Below are positions 44,522-53,896 of a stretch of DNA of 64,000 nt, piece after piece (the first letter of the stretch is position 1; each line of letters starts with the position of its first letter). The translations under genes and the position numbers were made by a program. Origin of the DNA: Cylindrospermum stagnale PCC 7417 (GTDB lineage: Bacteria; Cyanobacteriota; Cyanobacteriia; Cyanobacteriales; Nostocaceae); NCBI RefSeq assembly GCF_000317535.1, contig NC_019757.1:4615501-4679500 (forward strand), given 5' to 3'. The notes below the pieces were generated by a model that was not told the origin of the DNA, searched no databases, and worked only from the letters and a program-made list of their open reading frames with translations.

Positions 44522-45400
44522 TTAACTTTCCTCTGACTTAGATGCATCAGATGACTCTGAATCTTTTTTCTCTTTCTTATCTGCTGGTGAATCAGTTGTT
44601 TGTTGTACTAACTGGAGGTGAATATTATTCACTTGCGTGATAAAGTGTTCTATTGCTTGACTTGCCTTTTGTTGCTGTTCGGTTTCGTCAGTCACATCAT
44701 AGCAACGATAAAGGGGAGTTACGCCCAAAATAAATTTTTCTTGTTCAGCTTCTAACAATTCAACGGCTGTGTTGGCAGCAAGAGAATTCTTCTGAAACGG
44801 GAAAGAGGTAACGATACTGGCGACTATCGAAGCAGCAGCGGGACAAATAACAGGGAGCCACTTGAGCCAAGCTTGTCCTGCTTCCAATTTGTCTACCAAA
44901 ACTAATATTGGTGTGACTCCAGATAAAATAACGGTGGAAATTTGCAAGCCATAGTAAAGGTTTCTGGATAAATTCCGCACCTTTCTATAATCGTCAATTA
45001 AATCTTGGGAGTACTGTAAAGCTTTTTGTCTGGCGGGAATGATTGTATTTTGTTCTAACAAGGAGTTATTGTTGCTCAATAGATAAGTATAGAGTTCAGC
45101 TTTTTTAGTGAGTTCAGACCGATTAAAGGCATTTTGAGAATTCTGAAACAATTGTCTATTGAAAAGAAACAAAAAAATCAAAACAGTTAGAGAAACTGCC
45201 CCAGCGATTACATAATCTTGATTGTCTGAAAAGACATAAATTATAATGCTGGCACTGACAAAAGCAGCTGCCAATAAATACTCAATAAACTTCAAGGTAT
45301 ACAACATGTTTTGATCTGATGAATTGGATAAATTTTCAGATGTATAGGAAATGTCTCTCTGGTTTACCTGCTCAAAATTAGCCGTTTCAGAAGTAGTCAT
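44522..45400 (-). CDS. DUF4231 (SLATT-like) membrane protein
   Basis: 292 residues. There are two pairs of membrane helices: LKFIEYLLAAAFVSASIIIY and AGAVSLTVLIFLFLF, then LQISTVILSGVTPILVLV and WLPVICPAAASIVASIVTSF. A conserved cytosolic segment (NNSLLEQNTIIPARQKALQY, RKVRNLSRNLYYGL) connects them and a charged C-terminal tail (PADKKEKKDSESSDASKSEE) follows. This is the arrangement of DUF4231, which is related to SLATT proteins proposed to form pores in nucleotide-signalling defence systems. No SMODS-type synthetase lies nearby. The start at 45400 (MTTSETANFEQV) is chosen over 45421. Confidence 0.8.
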   Translation of the reverse strand: MTTSETANFEQVNQRDISYTSENLSNSSDQNMLYTLKFIEYLLAAAFVSASIIIYVFSDNQDYVIAGAVSLTVLIFLFLFNRQLFQNSQNAFNRSELTKKAELYTYLLSNNNSLLEQNTIIPARQKALQYSQDLIDDYRKVRNLSRNLYYGLQISTVILSGVTPILVLVDKLEAGQAWLKWLPVICPAAASIVASIVTSFPFQKNSLAANTAVELLEAEQEKFILGVTPLYRCYDVTDETEQQQKASQAIEHFITQVNNIHLQLVQQTTDSPADKKEKKDSESSDASKSEES

Positions 45401-45608
45401 TGCCTCACACTCAATTTGCAAACGGGAAAAATGCTCATCGCAGCAATTTCTAATACCGATTATCCATAAGTTGGCACGTTAGTGTTACCCTAAAACCCTG
45501 ATTAAGAGCGCTGGGGTCTGATTTGTGGCAAAATCATGGTGAATTGGTTTTAGATATCAATACCATATATTACATTAGAGCAAGATTAAATAATAAGTAT
45601 GTTTAATT

Positions 45609-45641
45609 AAAAAAAAATGCTGGAATCAGTATTCCAGCATT
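45609..45641 (-). terminator. terminator after the decayed NDH-2 gene
   Basis: AATGCTGGAAT, CAGT, ATTCCAGCATT is a perfect 11-bp stem. The minus strand ends in TTTTTTTT. It lies 19 bases beyond the remnant at 45660-46040, so it was presumably that operon's terminator. Confidence 0.75.
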
Positions 45642-45659
45642 GGTAAAGTTGTGGATTAC

Positions 45660-46040
45660 ACACAGTTAAATTACCCTACAGATTCAAGCTTCATGACTTC
45701 GCGCTGATACTCGACGGCATTTGGCAGCACCGCTGTAACCTTTACGTCTGTTGATTCCAGCGGACTCTTGATTAAAGATTACACCGCTACCCTCTAGCAG
45801 TACCTTAAAACGGTAACACCTGCATATTGTCCATTTGACCGCTGAAGTACTCATAGACTAAGGGTTTAAAACAAAAGCGTTCATTTTCATCGATCAGAAT
45901 TAGCGATCTGTACCAAAGCAGCAGCGCTGAGTTCAAGGCACACGCGATCGCGGTTAATCTTGATGGCTGAGGTGTAAAGCTGTAAATAACCCAGTAAAGC
46001 CACCACCGATAATCACGGTTTGAGAAATTGGATTGCTCAT
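45660..46040 (-). pseudogene. decayed NDH-2-like NAD(P)H dehydrogenase
   Basis: A FAD-binding start, MSNPISQTVIIGGGFTGLFT, is followed by ALHLSHQD and a stop. After frameshifts the sequence resumes as ENERFCFKPLVYEYFSGQMD, a typical type II NADH dehydrogenase block, then GVIFNQESAGI and further decay. The intact family has about 400-450 residues; only about 120 codons of debris are left, with a large central and C-terminal deletion. A terminator follows at 45609. The gene is dead. Confidence 0.75.
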
Positions 46041-46052
46041 AAATTCCAAATT

Positions 46053-46313
46053 TTAAGCTGTCAGAAAAAACACAATTAAGATGATGCTGAGGGAAATAGC
46101 AAACACCAACGCATATTCAAATCTGCGGCTGAAAAATCCGATAACAGCAATCAAGCCGGCAAAAAGGATAGCAATACCAACATACTGTTCCCGTTGCCAA
46201 CCCTTAGCAATTAATGAATCATTGGAAACAGCCCCATTTGCAGGAACTTCTTGAATCGTCCTAGGTGTTGGCGAACGCTTCGGCAATGGGAATTCTTCAG
46301 TAGGTAAACTCAT
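46053..46313 (-). CDS. small membrane protein, 86 aa
   Basis: N-terminal soluble, Pro-rich part (MSLPTEEFPLPKRSPTPRTI) and two closely spaced membrane helices: EQYVGIAILFAGLIAVIGFF and FEYALVFAISLSIILIVFFL. The start at 46313 gives MSLPTEEF; an ATG two codons upstream is also possible. It lies 12 bases before the decayed NDH-2 gene on the same strand, so it was probably the first gene of that operon and is now without its partner. Family not recognised. Confidence 0.65.
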   Translation of the reverse strand: MSLPTEEFPLPKRSPTPRTIQEVPANGAVSNDSLIAKGWQREQYVGIAILFAGLIAVIGFFSRRFEYALVFAISLSIILIVFFLTA

Positions 46314-46504
46314 AAGCAAATACCTCTTATCTATCTACAAATTATGAATATAAACAATCACCAATGCAGAAAAATTATGATTTGTGTTATCTGTGGTTTA
46401 ATTAATCTTGCCATTCTTTCTCTTTATCCTTAGCGCTAGCAATACCTGTGCTTGAGCTATCTGGCATACATTACCTACTTTTTTTAATTTTTGAGAACTA
46501 CCTG

Positions 46505-46969
46505 ATGAAAGTAAGAACTTATGAAATAGGGGATACCCAAGAAATTATCAAGTTGTTTTACAACACTGTTCATGGTGTAAACATTCGTGATTATACAAAA
46601 GAACAAGTAGATGCTTGGGCACCAGCAAATATAGATATTGAAGTTTGGATGAGAAGTTTAAGCAGTAATTTTACTTATGTGGCAGAGAAAGACGGCAAGA
46701 TTATTGGTTTTGGTAATCTAGAGGATAATGGACATATTGATCGCTTCTTTTGTCATCAAGATTTTCAAAGGCGAGGTGTTGGCACACAACTCCTTGCAAA
46801 TATTGAGTCAAAGGCAAGGGATTTAGGAATTAAGCAGTTGTTTACAGAAGCAAGCATTACAGCTAAACCTTTTTTTGCTAGTAAAAAATTTATTGTTGTG
46901 AAAAAGCAAGAAGTTGAACTTAGGGGGCAAAAATTTATCAATTTTGTGATGGAAAAATTCATTTTCTAG
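46505..46969 (+). CDS. GNAT family N-acetyltransferase
   Basis: 154 residues. The GNAT fold is clear: MKVRTYEIGDTQEIIKLFYN, YTKEQVDAWAP, YVAEKDGKIIGFGNLED, then HIDRFFCHQDFQRRGVGTQL (motif A with QRRGVG) and FASKKFIVVKKQEVEL. It belongs to the YafP-like group. The start at 46505 is preferred because the 19 residues before it (from 46448) are hydrophobic and unlike the family. The substrate is unknown. Confidence 0.85.
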   Translation: MKVRTYEIGDTQEIIKLFYNTVHGVNIRDYTKEQVDAWAPANIDIEVWMRSLSSNFTYVAEKDGKIIGFGNLEDNGHIDRFFCHQDFQRRGVGTQLLANIESKARDLGIKQLFTEASITAKPFFASKKFIVVKKQEVELRGQKFINFVMEKFIF

Positions 46970-48032
46970 CCTCTGAATGGTATTGATTGAAAATTGCAAA
47001 TTGGGCTGGTACAGCAAGGGATTTTCCTATTTCTTGAATAAGAAAAACACCATTGCATCACAAAATACACGATGAGCGAATGCATGGAGTCAGAATACTG
47101 TAGATTCTGGTTATTCAGTGGCAAACCAGGTATCTAGAGAATCAGGGATTTTTGATGTTTTAGTCTATATTTTGATAATTCTGTTATGCATTTGCACATA
47201 AGCACAATCAGATTTATCTGGATTTATCTATATTTGTTTGCATCTATCTGTATTTATCTGTGGTTTCATTTTTCTAAAATTGACCTTTTTTGAATTCAAA
47301 ATGCAAAATTATGTTAGGAAGAGGAGAATGGAAATAATTTTGAATTAATTAATTCTGGGTACAGACTCCCACTGATTCTTAGAATCAGTGGTGGGTTGAA
47401 AGCTACCACTGATTATCTTTAATGAGAGAATTTTGAATTTTGAATTCCCCGAAGGGGCTGACTTATGCAAGAGGTTGAATGAATGCAAATATCTGTATAC
47501 CCTGAGAAGGAAGGGCTAGTTATTCCATTAGAAAGAAGCATTTGTTACTCCGACTCTCTAAAGTAAACCCAAGAGGAGTGTAATAACTCTCTGAACAATC
47601 TAAATCTAGCTTAAATTCATAACTTCTTCGGGTTTGAGACGATATCGCTAGTAGTAAATGGCAAACTAGCACCGCTTTCTCGGAATTGAAAATTAAAAAT
47701 TAAAAAAATAGATGACACAAGCTTTTTGGTAGATTTTTAATGGTCGGTTGACTTACGCCGTAGTGTACTATTACAGGCTGGCGGAAATAAAGCTACGATT
47801 TTAAATCGCTGAAAGCCTTACGGTACAAGCTTTTTAATTTTTAATTTCTTTTAATTCTTGATGCTGTCCTTCCGGTCAGACTTTGCAGACATCTTTGAGG
47901 TGAGGTCAAAACGCTTCTCTTAGAGACGCTGTGCTGTCTTCGATACAGACAAGACAAGGAGGAATTGAGGAATGAGCGAATTCGTCTCACCCTAATCCCC
48001 AATCTCCATGATTTTCATATAGGAAAATAACC
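46970..48032. other. 1-kb gene-free region before the transketolase gene
   Basis: No intact gene. Visible items: a perfect palindrome around 47369-47391 with half CCACTGATTCT; a TATCTG(T/C)ATTTATCTG tract at 47220-47270 whose end, TTTATCTGTGGTTTCATTTT, recurs near 52780; and AT-rich inverted tracts near 47690 and 47830. It looks like repeat-filled spacer. The tkt ribosome site (AGGAAAATAACC) directly precedes 48033. Confidence 0.45.
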
Positions 48033-49931
48033 ATGACCACACAGGAGCAACTACACCAATGGCATGAACTGGCACAACAGTTACGTGTTAATAGTATTCG
48101 CGCTACAACCACCGCCGGGTCGGGCCATCCTACCTCGTCCATGTCCCCTGCCGATTTGATGGCGGTTTTACTCGCCAAATATTTGCGCTACGACTTCAAT
48201 AATCCAGATAATCCCCATAACGATCGCTTCATTCTCTCTAAAGGACATGCTGCACCGGTTCTCTATGCTATGTATAAAGCTGCGGGGATGATTTCTGACC
48301 AGGAGTTGCTATCACTGCGGCAATATGGCAGCCGCCTAGAAGGTCATCCCACGCCCGTTTTACCTTGGGTTGATGTAGCAACTGGCTCTTTGGGACAAGG
48401 ATTGCCCATTGGTGTGGGGGTAGCTTTGGCAGGTAAGTATTTAGATCAACTTTCCTATAATATCTGGGTGCTACTGGGTGATAGTGAAACCACCGAAGGG
48501 TCGGTTTGGGAGGCGTTTGATCATGCCGCACACTATAACTTAGATAATTTGATCGCCATTATTGATGTTAATCGCCTCGGTCAGCGGGGTCAAACTGAAT
48601 TGGGCTGGAACACACAAGTTTATGCTAACCGTGCTAGAGCTTTTGGCTGGCAAGCGATTGAGATTGATGGTCACAATTTGGTCGAGATTGATCAGGCTTA
48701 TAGTGCTGCTTTAGCTGTTAACGATCGCCCGACGGTAATTATCGCCCGGACGAAGAAAGGTAAAGGTGTGGAGGCTTTGGAAGATATCGGTGGTTGGCAT
48801 GGCAAAGCACTTAAAAGAGATCAAGAGGTTTTAGCGATCGCCGAATTAGGCGGTGAGCGTAATTTTACTATCCAAGTAGATAGACCGGAAGAACAAGAGC
48901 AACAGGCGAGTCTCGGTAATCCTCAACCCCTAGAACTTCCCACATACCACAAAGGTGCAAAGGTAGCGACACGCCGCGCTTACGGTGACGTCATCACAGC
49001 ATTAGGGGCCGCTCGACCCGATATGGTTGTCCTCGATGCTGAGGTGAGTAATTCCACTTATGCCGAAGATTTTGCCGAAGCTTATCCTGAGCGCTACTTT
49101 GAAATGTACATTGCCGAACAGCAAATGGTAGCAGCTGCTGTCGGCTTGCAGGTGCGACATTACAAACCTTTCGCCTCCACCTTCGCCGCTTTCTTAACTC
49201 GTGCTTATGACTTTGTGCGGATGGCAGCCATATCTCGTGCCAACATTAAATTAGTCGGTTCCCATGCTGGCGTCTCGATTGGTCAGGATGGCCCTTCGCA
49301 GATGGGGCTGGAAGATTTAGCAGCCTTGCGGGCGGTGTGGAATAGTACCGTACTTTATCCCTGTGATGCTAATCAGACGGCGAAATTAGTCGGATTGATG
49401 TGCGATCGCGATGGCGTTGTCTACCTCCGCACCACTAGGGAAAGCACAAATGTGATCTATGACGCCGATGAACAATTTCCCATTGGTAGCAGCAAAGTTA
49501 TCCGCAGTTCCCAGAGAGACCAAGCCACAGTGATTGCTGCGGGTATTACCTTGCATGAAGCTTTAAAAGCAAGCGATCGCTTAAATAACGAAGGTATCGC
49601 CGTGCGTGTCATTGACGCCTACTCTGTCAAACCGATTGATGTCCAGACACTACATCAAGCCGCACGGGATACCAACGGTAATTTAGTAGTCGTCGAAGAC
49701 CATTGGATCGAAGGTGGATTAGGCGCAGCTGTGCTGGATGCCTTTGCTGGTAATATCAGTTCTCCCGCCTACCACGGCCCGCAGCTGCGATTAATTAAAC
49801 TAGCAGTACACGATATGCCCACTTCCGGCACCCCAGAAGAACTGCTCCATGCTGCTAAGATTGACGCCGATGCGATTGTAGAAGCGGTGAAATCCCAAAT
49901 CAGACAGCTAGTGGGAGCATCAACCTCATAA
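48033..49931 (+). CDS. tkt: transketolase, animal/archaeal-type
   Basis: Thiamine-diphosphate enzyme that moves two-carbon units between sugar phosphates. 632 residues. The N-terminal domain has GSGHPTSSMSPADLMAVLLA and the ThDP motif GDSETTEGSVWEAFDHAAHY ending in DNLIAIIDVNRLGQRG. The pyrimidine domain has MYIAEQQMVAAAVGL, with the catalytic Glu, and a C-terminal domain ends VEDHWIEGGLGAAVLDAF. The length and motifs match the animal and archaeal group rather than the roughly 670-residue TktA of the Calvin cycle, so it is probably a second, specialised transketolase. Confidence 0.9.
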   Translation: MTTQEQLHQWHELAQQLRVNSIRATTTAGSGHPTSSMSPADLMAVLLAKYLRYDFNNPDNPHNDRFILSKGHAAPVLYAMYKAAGMISDQELLSLRQYGSRLEGHPTPVLPWVDVATGSLGQGLPIGVGVALAGKYLDQLSYNIWVLLGDSETTEGSVWEAFDHAAHYNLDNLIAIIDVNRLGQRGQTELGWNTQVYANRARAFGWQAIEIDGHNLVEIDQAYSAALAVNDRPTVIIARTKKGKGVEALEDIGGWHGKALKRDQEVLAIAELGGERNFTIQVDRPEEQEQQASLGNPQPLELPTYHKGAKVATRRAYGDVITALGAARPDMVVLDAEVSNSTYAEDFAEAYPERYFEMYIAEQQMVAAAVGLQVRHYKPFASTFAAFLTRAYDFVRMAAISRANIKLVGSHAGVSIGQDGPSQMGLEDLAALRAVWNSTVLYPCDANQTAKLVGLMCDRDGVVYLRTTRESTNVIYDADEQFPIGSSKVIRSSQRDQATVIAAGITLHEALKASDRLNNEGIAVRVIDAYSVKPIDVQTLHQAARDTNGNLVVVEDHWIEGGLGAAVLDAFAGNISSPAYHGPQLRLIKLAVHDMPTSGTPEELLHAAKIDADAIVEAVKSQIRQLVGASTS

Positions 49932-50073
49932 GACGGAGAGTGTCGGCTAATTTGGGCTGAATTGCGGCATTTTTTGGAAAATGAGGTCGATCACATTGCC
50001 CCGGATTTATCACTAATTCTCAAATACTTCTGCCTACAGCAGTGAGAGCAAGCGTCTCGATAGTTATCATCTC

Positions 50074-50111
50074 AAACCTCAGGGAAAAGACGCAATTTTT
50101 CTCTGAGGTTT
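50074..50111 (+). terminator. hairpin after the transketolase gene
   Basis: AAACCTCAGGGAAAA pairs with TTTTTCTCTGAGGTTT across a 7-base loop, with one mismatch. It lies about 140 bases past the stop codon and is followed by CTGCTTT. Confidence 0.6.
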
Positions 50112-50390
50112 CTGCTTTATCAAGCCAAATTTATTTAGACTAGAACTAGAATTTTTTTCGATATCATCTTACCTGAGTATGATTTATTTTTGTAAAAATA
50201 AAAGTTGATATATAACTTGAGAAATATATAAATCGGTAATTTAATTAGTTCATATTTCCTGGTATTTACCTGATAAAGTATGTTCCCTAGACTATACTGT
50301 CTCTCACTTTAGTTCAGTCGTCAGCCAGAGGGCAACAAGCCAAATAAATATTACGCTAGTGAATAAGATATTCTCAACAACTTAAAACCT
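50112..50390. other. AT-rich upstream region of the first DUF2382 gene
   Basis: Very AT-rich (for example TATATAACTTGAGAAATATA). It likely contains the promoter of the PRC-barrel/DUF2382 gene. Nothing else was seen. Confidence 0.35.
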
Positions 50391-51233
50391 ATGTCTCTTC
50401 ATAAGCTCGAAGAATTTGACCCTAACTACCGGGAAACATTTGGCGGTGACGACGTTAAGGGTTTAGAAGTATACAATCAGGGAGAGCAGAGCATCGGCAC
50501 AGTTACCGACGCTGTAGTTGACCAAAACGGGCGTTTTCGATATTTAGTAATTAACGCGAATGTAGATAATGTTAGTAAAACAATATTGCTACCAATTGGT
50601 CTGACTCGCATCAATTACCCTGCCAAGCGTGTCTATATTAATGAACTGAGCAGACAGCAGATAGAAAATTTGCCTGAGTACCAAGACAACACAATCCTTG
50701 ATGACAATTACGAAGAAAAGGTACGCCATGCCTTTCGTTCACCCACGAGTGATATAACTTTTGATCGCGAAACCTACACTTACCAGCAAGAACCAGCCTT
50801 ATATGATTTGAATGAACAATATCATCAAACTCTCCGATTGTATGAAGAACGATTAATTGCCAGCAAGCACCGCGTTAAAACCGGAGAAGTTGCAGTTGGT
50901 AAGCACATTGAAACGGAAGTTGCACGGGTGGGAATACCTATTCAAAAAGAACGTGTTGTCATTGAGCGAGTTCCGGCTACAGCCACAGGCACATTTGTCG
51001 ATCCTAAAGAACTTAAGTTTCAAGAAGGGGAAGTAGCACGCATAGAAGTGTATGAAGAAACGCCAGATATTCATAAAGAAGCGTTTGTCCGCGAAGAAGT
51101 CCGAGTCAGGAAAGTCATAGATCGAGACATGGTAGAAGCACAAGATACCATTCGTCGAGAAGAGTTAGATGTGAATACTGCGGGCGATATTCATTTTAAT
51201 GAAACTGATGTGAGAAGAAATGAAGCTATTTAA
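50391..51233 (+). CDS. PRC-barrel / DUF2382 protein (AvaK-like), copy 1
   Basis: 280 residues. A PRC-barrel domain (about 20-100, KGLEVYNQGEQSIGTVTDAV with RVYINELSRQQIENLPEY) is followed by a linker and a DUF2382 domain (about 155-270, LRLYEERLIASKHRVKTGEV, GKHIETEVARVGIPIQKERV, IEVYEETPDIHKEAFVREEV, REELDV). This is the architecture of the AvaK/YsnF stress proteins; AvaK is an akinete marker in Anabaena variabilis. The role is unknown. It is the first of three related genes in 3.4 kb and has its own terminator. Confidence 0.87.
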   Translation: MSLHKLEEFDPNYRETFGGDDVKGLEVYNQGEQSIGTVTDAVVDQNGRFRYLVINANVDNVSKTILLPIGLTRINYPAKRVYINELSRQQIENLPEYQDNTILDDNYEEKVRHAFRSPTSDITFDRETYTYQQEPALYDLNEQYHQTLRLYEERLIASKHRVKTGEVAVGKHIETEVARVGIPIQKERVVIERVPATATGTFVDPKELKFQEGEVARIEVYEETPDIHKEAFVREEVRVRKVIDRDMVEAQDTIRREELDVNTAGDIHFNETDVRRNEAI

Positions 51234-51263
51234 GTAGATGTCAAAGAAATTGGTTGAGGATCT

Positions 51264-51300
51264 AGTACAGGCAGGGTTTATTTTTATCCCTGTCTGTACT
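51264..51300 (+). terminator. hairpin after DUF2382 copy 1
   Basis: AGTACAGGCAGGG pairs with CCCTGTCTGTACT around an 11-base loop, with one mismatch. There is no long T run, but it lies 30 bases past the stop codon. Confidence 0.65.
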
Positions 51301-51736
51301 ATTGCTATAAGTAATCATCAGTAAGAAGGCATAAATAAAAATAACTGTGTAAAGAAATTTGAAAGAGTCTAAAACCCTATTACCTATTGTCTAATCCCAA
51401 AGACAAATATTTACTCCTACCTACTTACTTCGCTAGACATACTGTAATAAACTTCAGTGAGGAAAATTAATTGTAGGTTGGTTTTACCTCGCGCTTTACC
51501 CAACAAAATCTTGGTAATCTTGGGTGGTGTAGCTTAACTTAAACTACGCAGGTTTATGTATTAGACTCTAACTAAAATTTATTGAGCCACACCGGATATT
51601 TTTTATATACTGTGAATCTAAAATACCTCTAACTTTTGATTATTAGTTATTTCCGTCGAGAGAAAGATGGAGAGCCGTCAATAACTGTTTAATCTAGTAA
51701 ATAGGAGATAAAAGGGAAGTTTCAAGGGAAAATATC
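51301..51736. other. spacer between the first two DUF2382 genes
   Basis: AT-rich, with no gene. A purine-rich leader, GGAGATAAAAGGGAAG, lies close to the start at 51737. The second gene evidently has its own promoter here, but it could not be placed. Confidence 0.35.
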
Positions 51737-52648
51737 ATGGTTCTTTACAAACTGGAAGATTTTGATCCCAAGTACCGGGATAGTTTTGAAGGCAAAGATA
51801 TTAAGGGACTTAGCGTTTATACAGAAAGAACTGATGAAAAAATAGGCACAGTTACTGATGTTTTAGTTGATGACGATGGTCATTTTCGCTATCTGGTCGT
51901 TGATTTAGGCTTCTGGATTTTTGGTAAGAAAGTATTGTTACCAATTGGTCGTACCCGCGTTGATTATCAGGCTGACCGCGTTTACGCCATTGGCTTGACA
52001 AGGGAGCAAGCGGAAAATTTACCTGAGTTTAATGAACGCCTAACGCTCGATCATGACTATGAGGAACGAGTGCGCGGGGTATACCGCAGCCCTCAATATC
52101 AAACCCGACCCGTGGAAACATCAGCACCTTTGGAAACACCAACACCCCTAGATGCATCAGCAGCAGGAGGTGCAACTTATCAGCCGACGACTACGCCGAT
52201 TTACGATCGCGATCGCTATAGCTACGAACATGAGCCTTCTTTGTATGGGTTAAATGAGCAAGATCATCAAACTCTGAGACTGTATGAAGAACGGTTAATT
52301 GCCAATAAACGACGCCAGAAAACTGGAGAAGTCGCGATCGGTAAGCACGTTGAAACTGAAACTGCACGAATTGCCATACCAGTAGAAACAGAACGAGTCG
52401 TGATTGAGCGCGTAACTCCAGCAGACGCTGGGACTGTCGTTTCTTCTCGCGAAGCTGATTTCCGTGAAGGTGAAGTGGCTCGTGTGGAAGTCCACGAAGA
52501 AACTCCGGAAATTCGCAAAGAAGCTTTTCTGCGTGAAGAAGTCAGAGTCAGAAAAGTTGTAGATCAAGAGACAGTTGAGACTCAAGAAACCGTGCGTCGC
52601 GAAGAGTTAGATGTGAATACTTCTGGCCTTCCAGTTGAGGAACGGTAA
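51737..52648 (+). CDS. PRC-barrel / DUF2382 protein (AvaK-like), copy 2
   Basis: 303 residues, same order as copy 1: PRC barrel at about 20-105 (KGLSVYTERTDEKIGTVTDV, RVYAIGLTREQAENLPEF), a Pro/Thr-rich linker (ETSAPLETPTPLDASAAGGA) and DUF2382 at about 175-290 (LRLYEERLIANKRRQKTGEV, IGKHVETETARIAIPVETER, REEVRVRKVVDQETVETQET). It is 23 residues longer than copy 1, mainly in the linker. The two align closely and must have arisen by tandem duplication. Function unknown; related proteins accumulate under desiccation and in akinetes. Confidence 0.87.
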   Translation: MVLYKLEDFDPKYRDSFEGKDIKGLSVYTERTDEKIGTVTDVLVDDDGHFRYLVVDLGFWIFGKKVLLPIGRTRVDYQADRVYAIGLTREQAENLPEFNERLTLDHDYEERVRGVYRSPQYQTRPVETSAPLETPTPLDASAAGGATYQPTTTPIYDRDRYSYEHEPSLYGLNEQDHQTLRLYEERLIANKRRQKTGEVAIGKHVETETARIAIPVETERVVIERVTPADAGTVVSSREADFREGEVARVEVHEETPEIRKEAFLREEVRVRKVVDQETVETQETVRREELDVNTSGLPVEER

Positions 52649-52953
52649 CTCAGATAGTGATGGCCCATTTGTCCAAATCCCTGATGATATTGGCTTTAGA
52701 CAACAGACCCCTGGCAAAAGCTCAATTGGCTGATACACGCACATAAACACACCCTAATTTATCTGCATAAATCTCGTGGTTTATCTGTGGTTTCATTTTC
52801 CAAAAGTGGAATGAACTTTAGTACCAGGACTTTAATATAGTGCAGGTGGGGTTTCTAGATGAGCCTTACCTGCAATTGAAATCAACCAATAAGATCAATA
52901 GATTTCATCTAGATAGGCAGAAATGGGCATAAATCACTTTATAGATACTGCAT
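52649..52953. other. spacer before the third DUF2382 gene
   Basis: 305 bases with no gene. It contains TTTATCTGTGGTTTCATTTT at about 52780, which also occurs near 47260. No promoter could be named. Confidence 0.35.
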
Positions 52954-53820
52954 ATGCATAGCCAGCAGATAGCAAACAAAATTGGAGCGGCAAACCAGAG
53001 AATTCGTATTAGTACATTGCTGGAGAATTTGAAAAGCAAAGTGAGAAACTTTGCTGTAATTGATAAGCAAAACCAGCTAGTAGGCGAGGTGCAGGATTTA
53101 ATTGTGGATGCTAATCGCCAGCTAAATTTAGTGATATCTAAACAGGTGAATCAACAAGTTGTCGATAAACATCGGTTATTCCGCTTGCGGAGCCAGAGGA
53201 TCAAAAAAATTGACAGCCGAAAGCAATCTGTTTTTATAGACATAGAAAAATCAGAAATAGAGTATATGCCTGAATATTTAGAAACAGCAACACCAGGCGG
53301 CCAGAAATTCTCAGTAAGTCCAACTGAGCAAGCTAGTCAAACGGCAAATATGCCAATTGAATCAGCAAGTGAGGAAGAAAAAATTATTCCTTTACTAGAA
53401 GAGCGTCTAGTTGTTGGCAGTAATAAGCAGAAAGTTGGGGAGGTGATTGTTCGCAAACAAATTGAAACCCGGATGATACAAGTTCCTGTCCGGCGTGAGA
53501 AATTGATTGTGGAACAAGTCAGCCCAGAACATCATCAACTTGTAGAAATTGATTTAGGTCAAGGGGAAATTCCTGGTATTGATTTGATTGAAGGGGAAGG
53601 CTGGGAAGTTGCCAGTTATGACGGTCTTTTAACAGTAAGTGGCGAATTTAGCTCACCTAAAATTGCTAGTTTACTTTTGAATGCGATCGCTCTAGAGCGT
53701 AATCATGGATGTAAGCAGGTGAGAGTTACAATTCATGTTGAAGATGAGTCAGACCAGCAAAAATATCAAGAGTGGTTTAACCGCTGTTCTAAAGGTCAAC
53801 AACTAAAGCCCCAAAAATAA
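52954..53820 (+). CDS. DUF2382 protein with degenerate PRC-like N-terminus, copy 3
   Basis: 288 residues. The N-terminal part (about 30-115, NFAVIDKQNQLVGEVQDLIV, RIKKIDSRKQSVFIDIEKSE) keeps a PRC-barrel pattern but is diverged. DUF2382 follows at about 143-195 only in part (IPLLEERLVVGSNKQKVGEV, VRKQIETRMIQVPVRREKLI) and lacks the second REELDV-like repeat found in copies 1 and 2. The C-terminus (YDGLLTVSGEFSSPKIASLL, VRVTIHVEDESDQQKYQEWF) is unrelated to the others. It is a diverged member of the family with a different tail. Confidence 0.8.
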   Translation: MHSQQIANKIGAANQRIRISTLLENLKSKVRNFAVIDKQNQLVGEVQDLIVDANRQLNLVISKQVNQQVVDKHRLFRLRSQRIKKIDSRKQSVFIDIEKSEIEYMPEYLETATPGGQKFSVSPTEQASQTANMPIESASEEEKIIPLLEERLVVGSNKQKVGEVIVRKQIETRMIQVPVRREKLIVEQVSPEHHQLVEIDLGQGEIPGIDLIEGEGWEVASYDGLLTVSGEFSSPKIASLLLNAIALERNHGCKQVRVTIHVEDESDQQKYQEWFNRCSKGQQLKPQK

Positions 53821-53842
53821 GATTATAACAGCTAATTTATTT

Positions 53843-53873
53843 GTAGGTTGGACATTGCCCAGCCTACTTTTTT
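53843..53873 (+). terminator. terminator after DUF2382 copy 3
   Basis: GTAGGTTGGACATTGCCCAGCCTAC forms an imperfect stem, followed directly by TTTTTT. It lies between convergent genes. Confidence 0.75.
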
Positions 53874-53896
53874 ATGCTGATTTCGACAGTTTTTAA

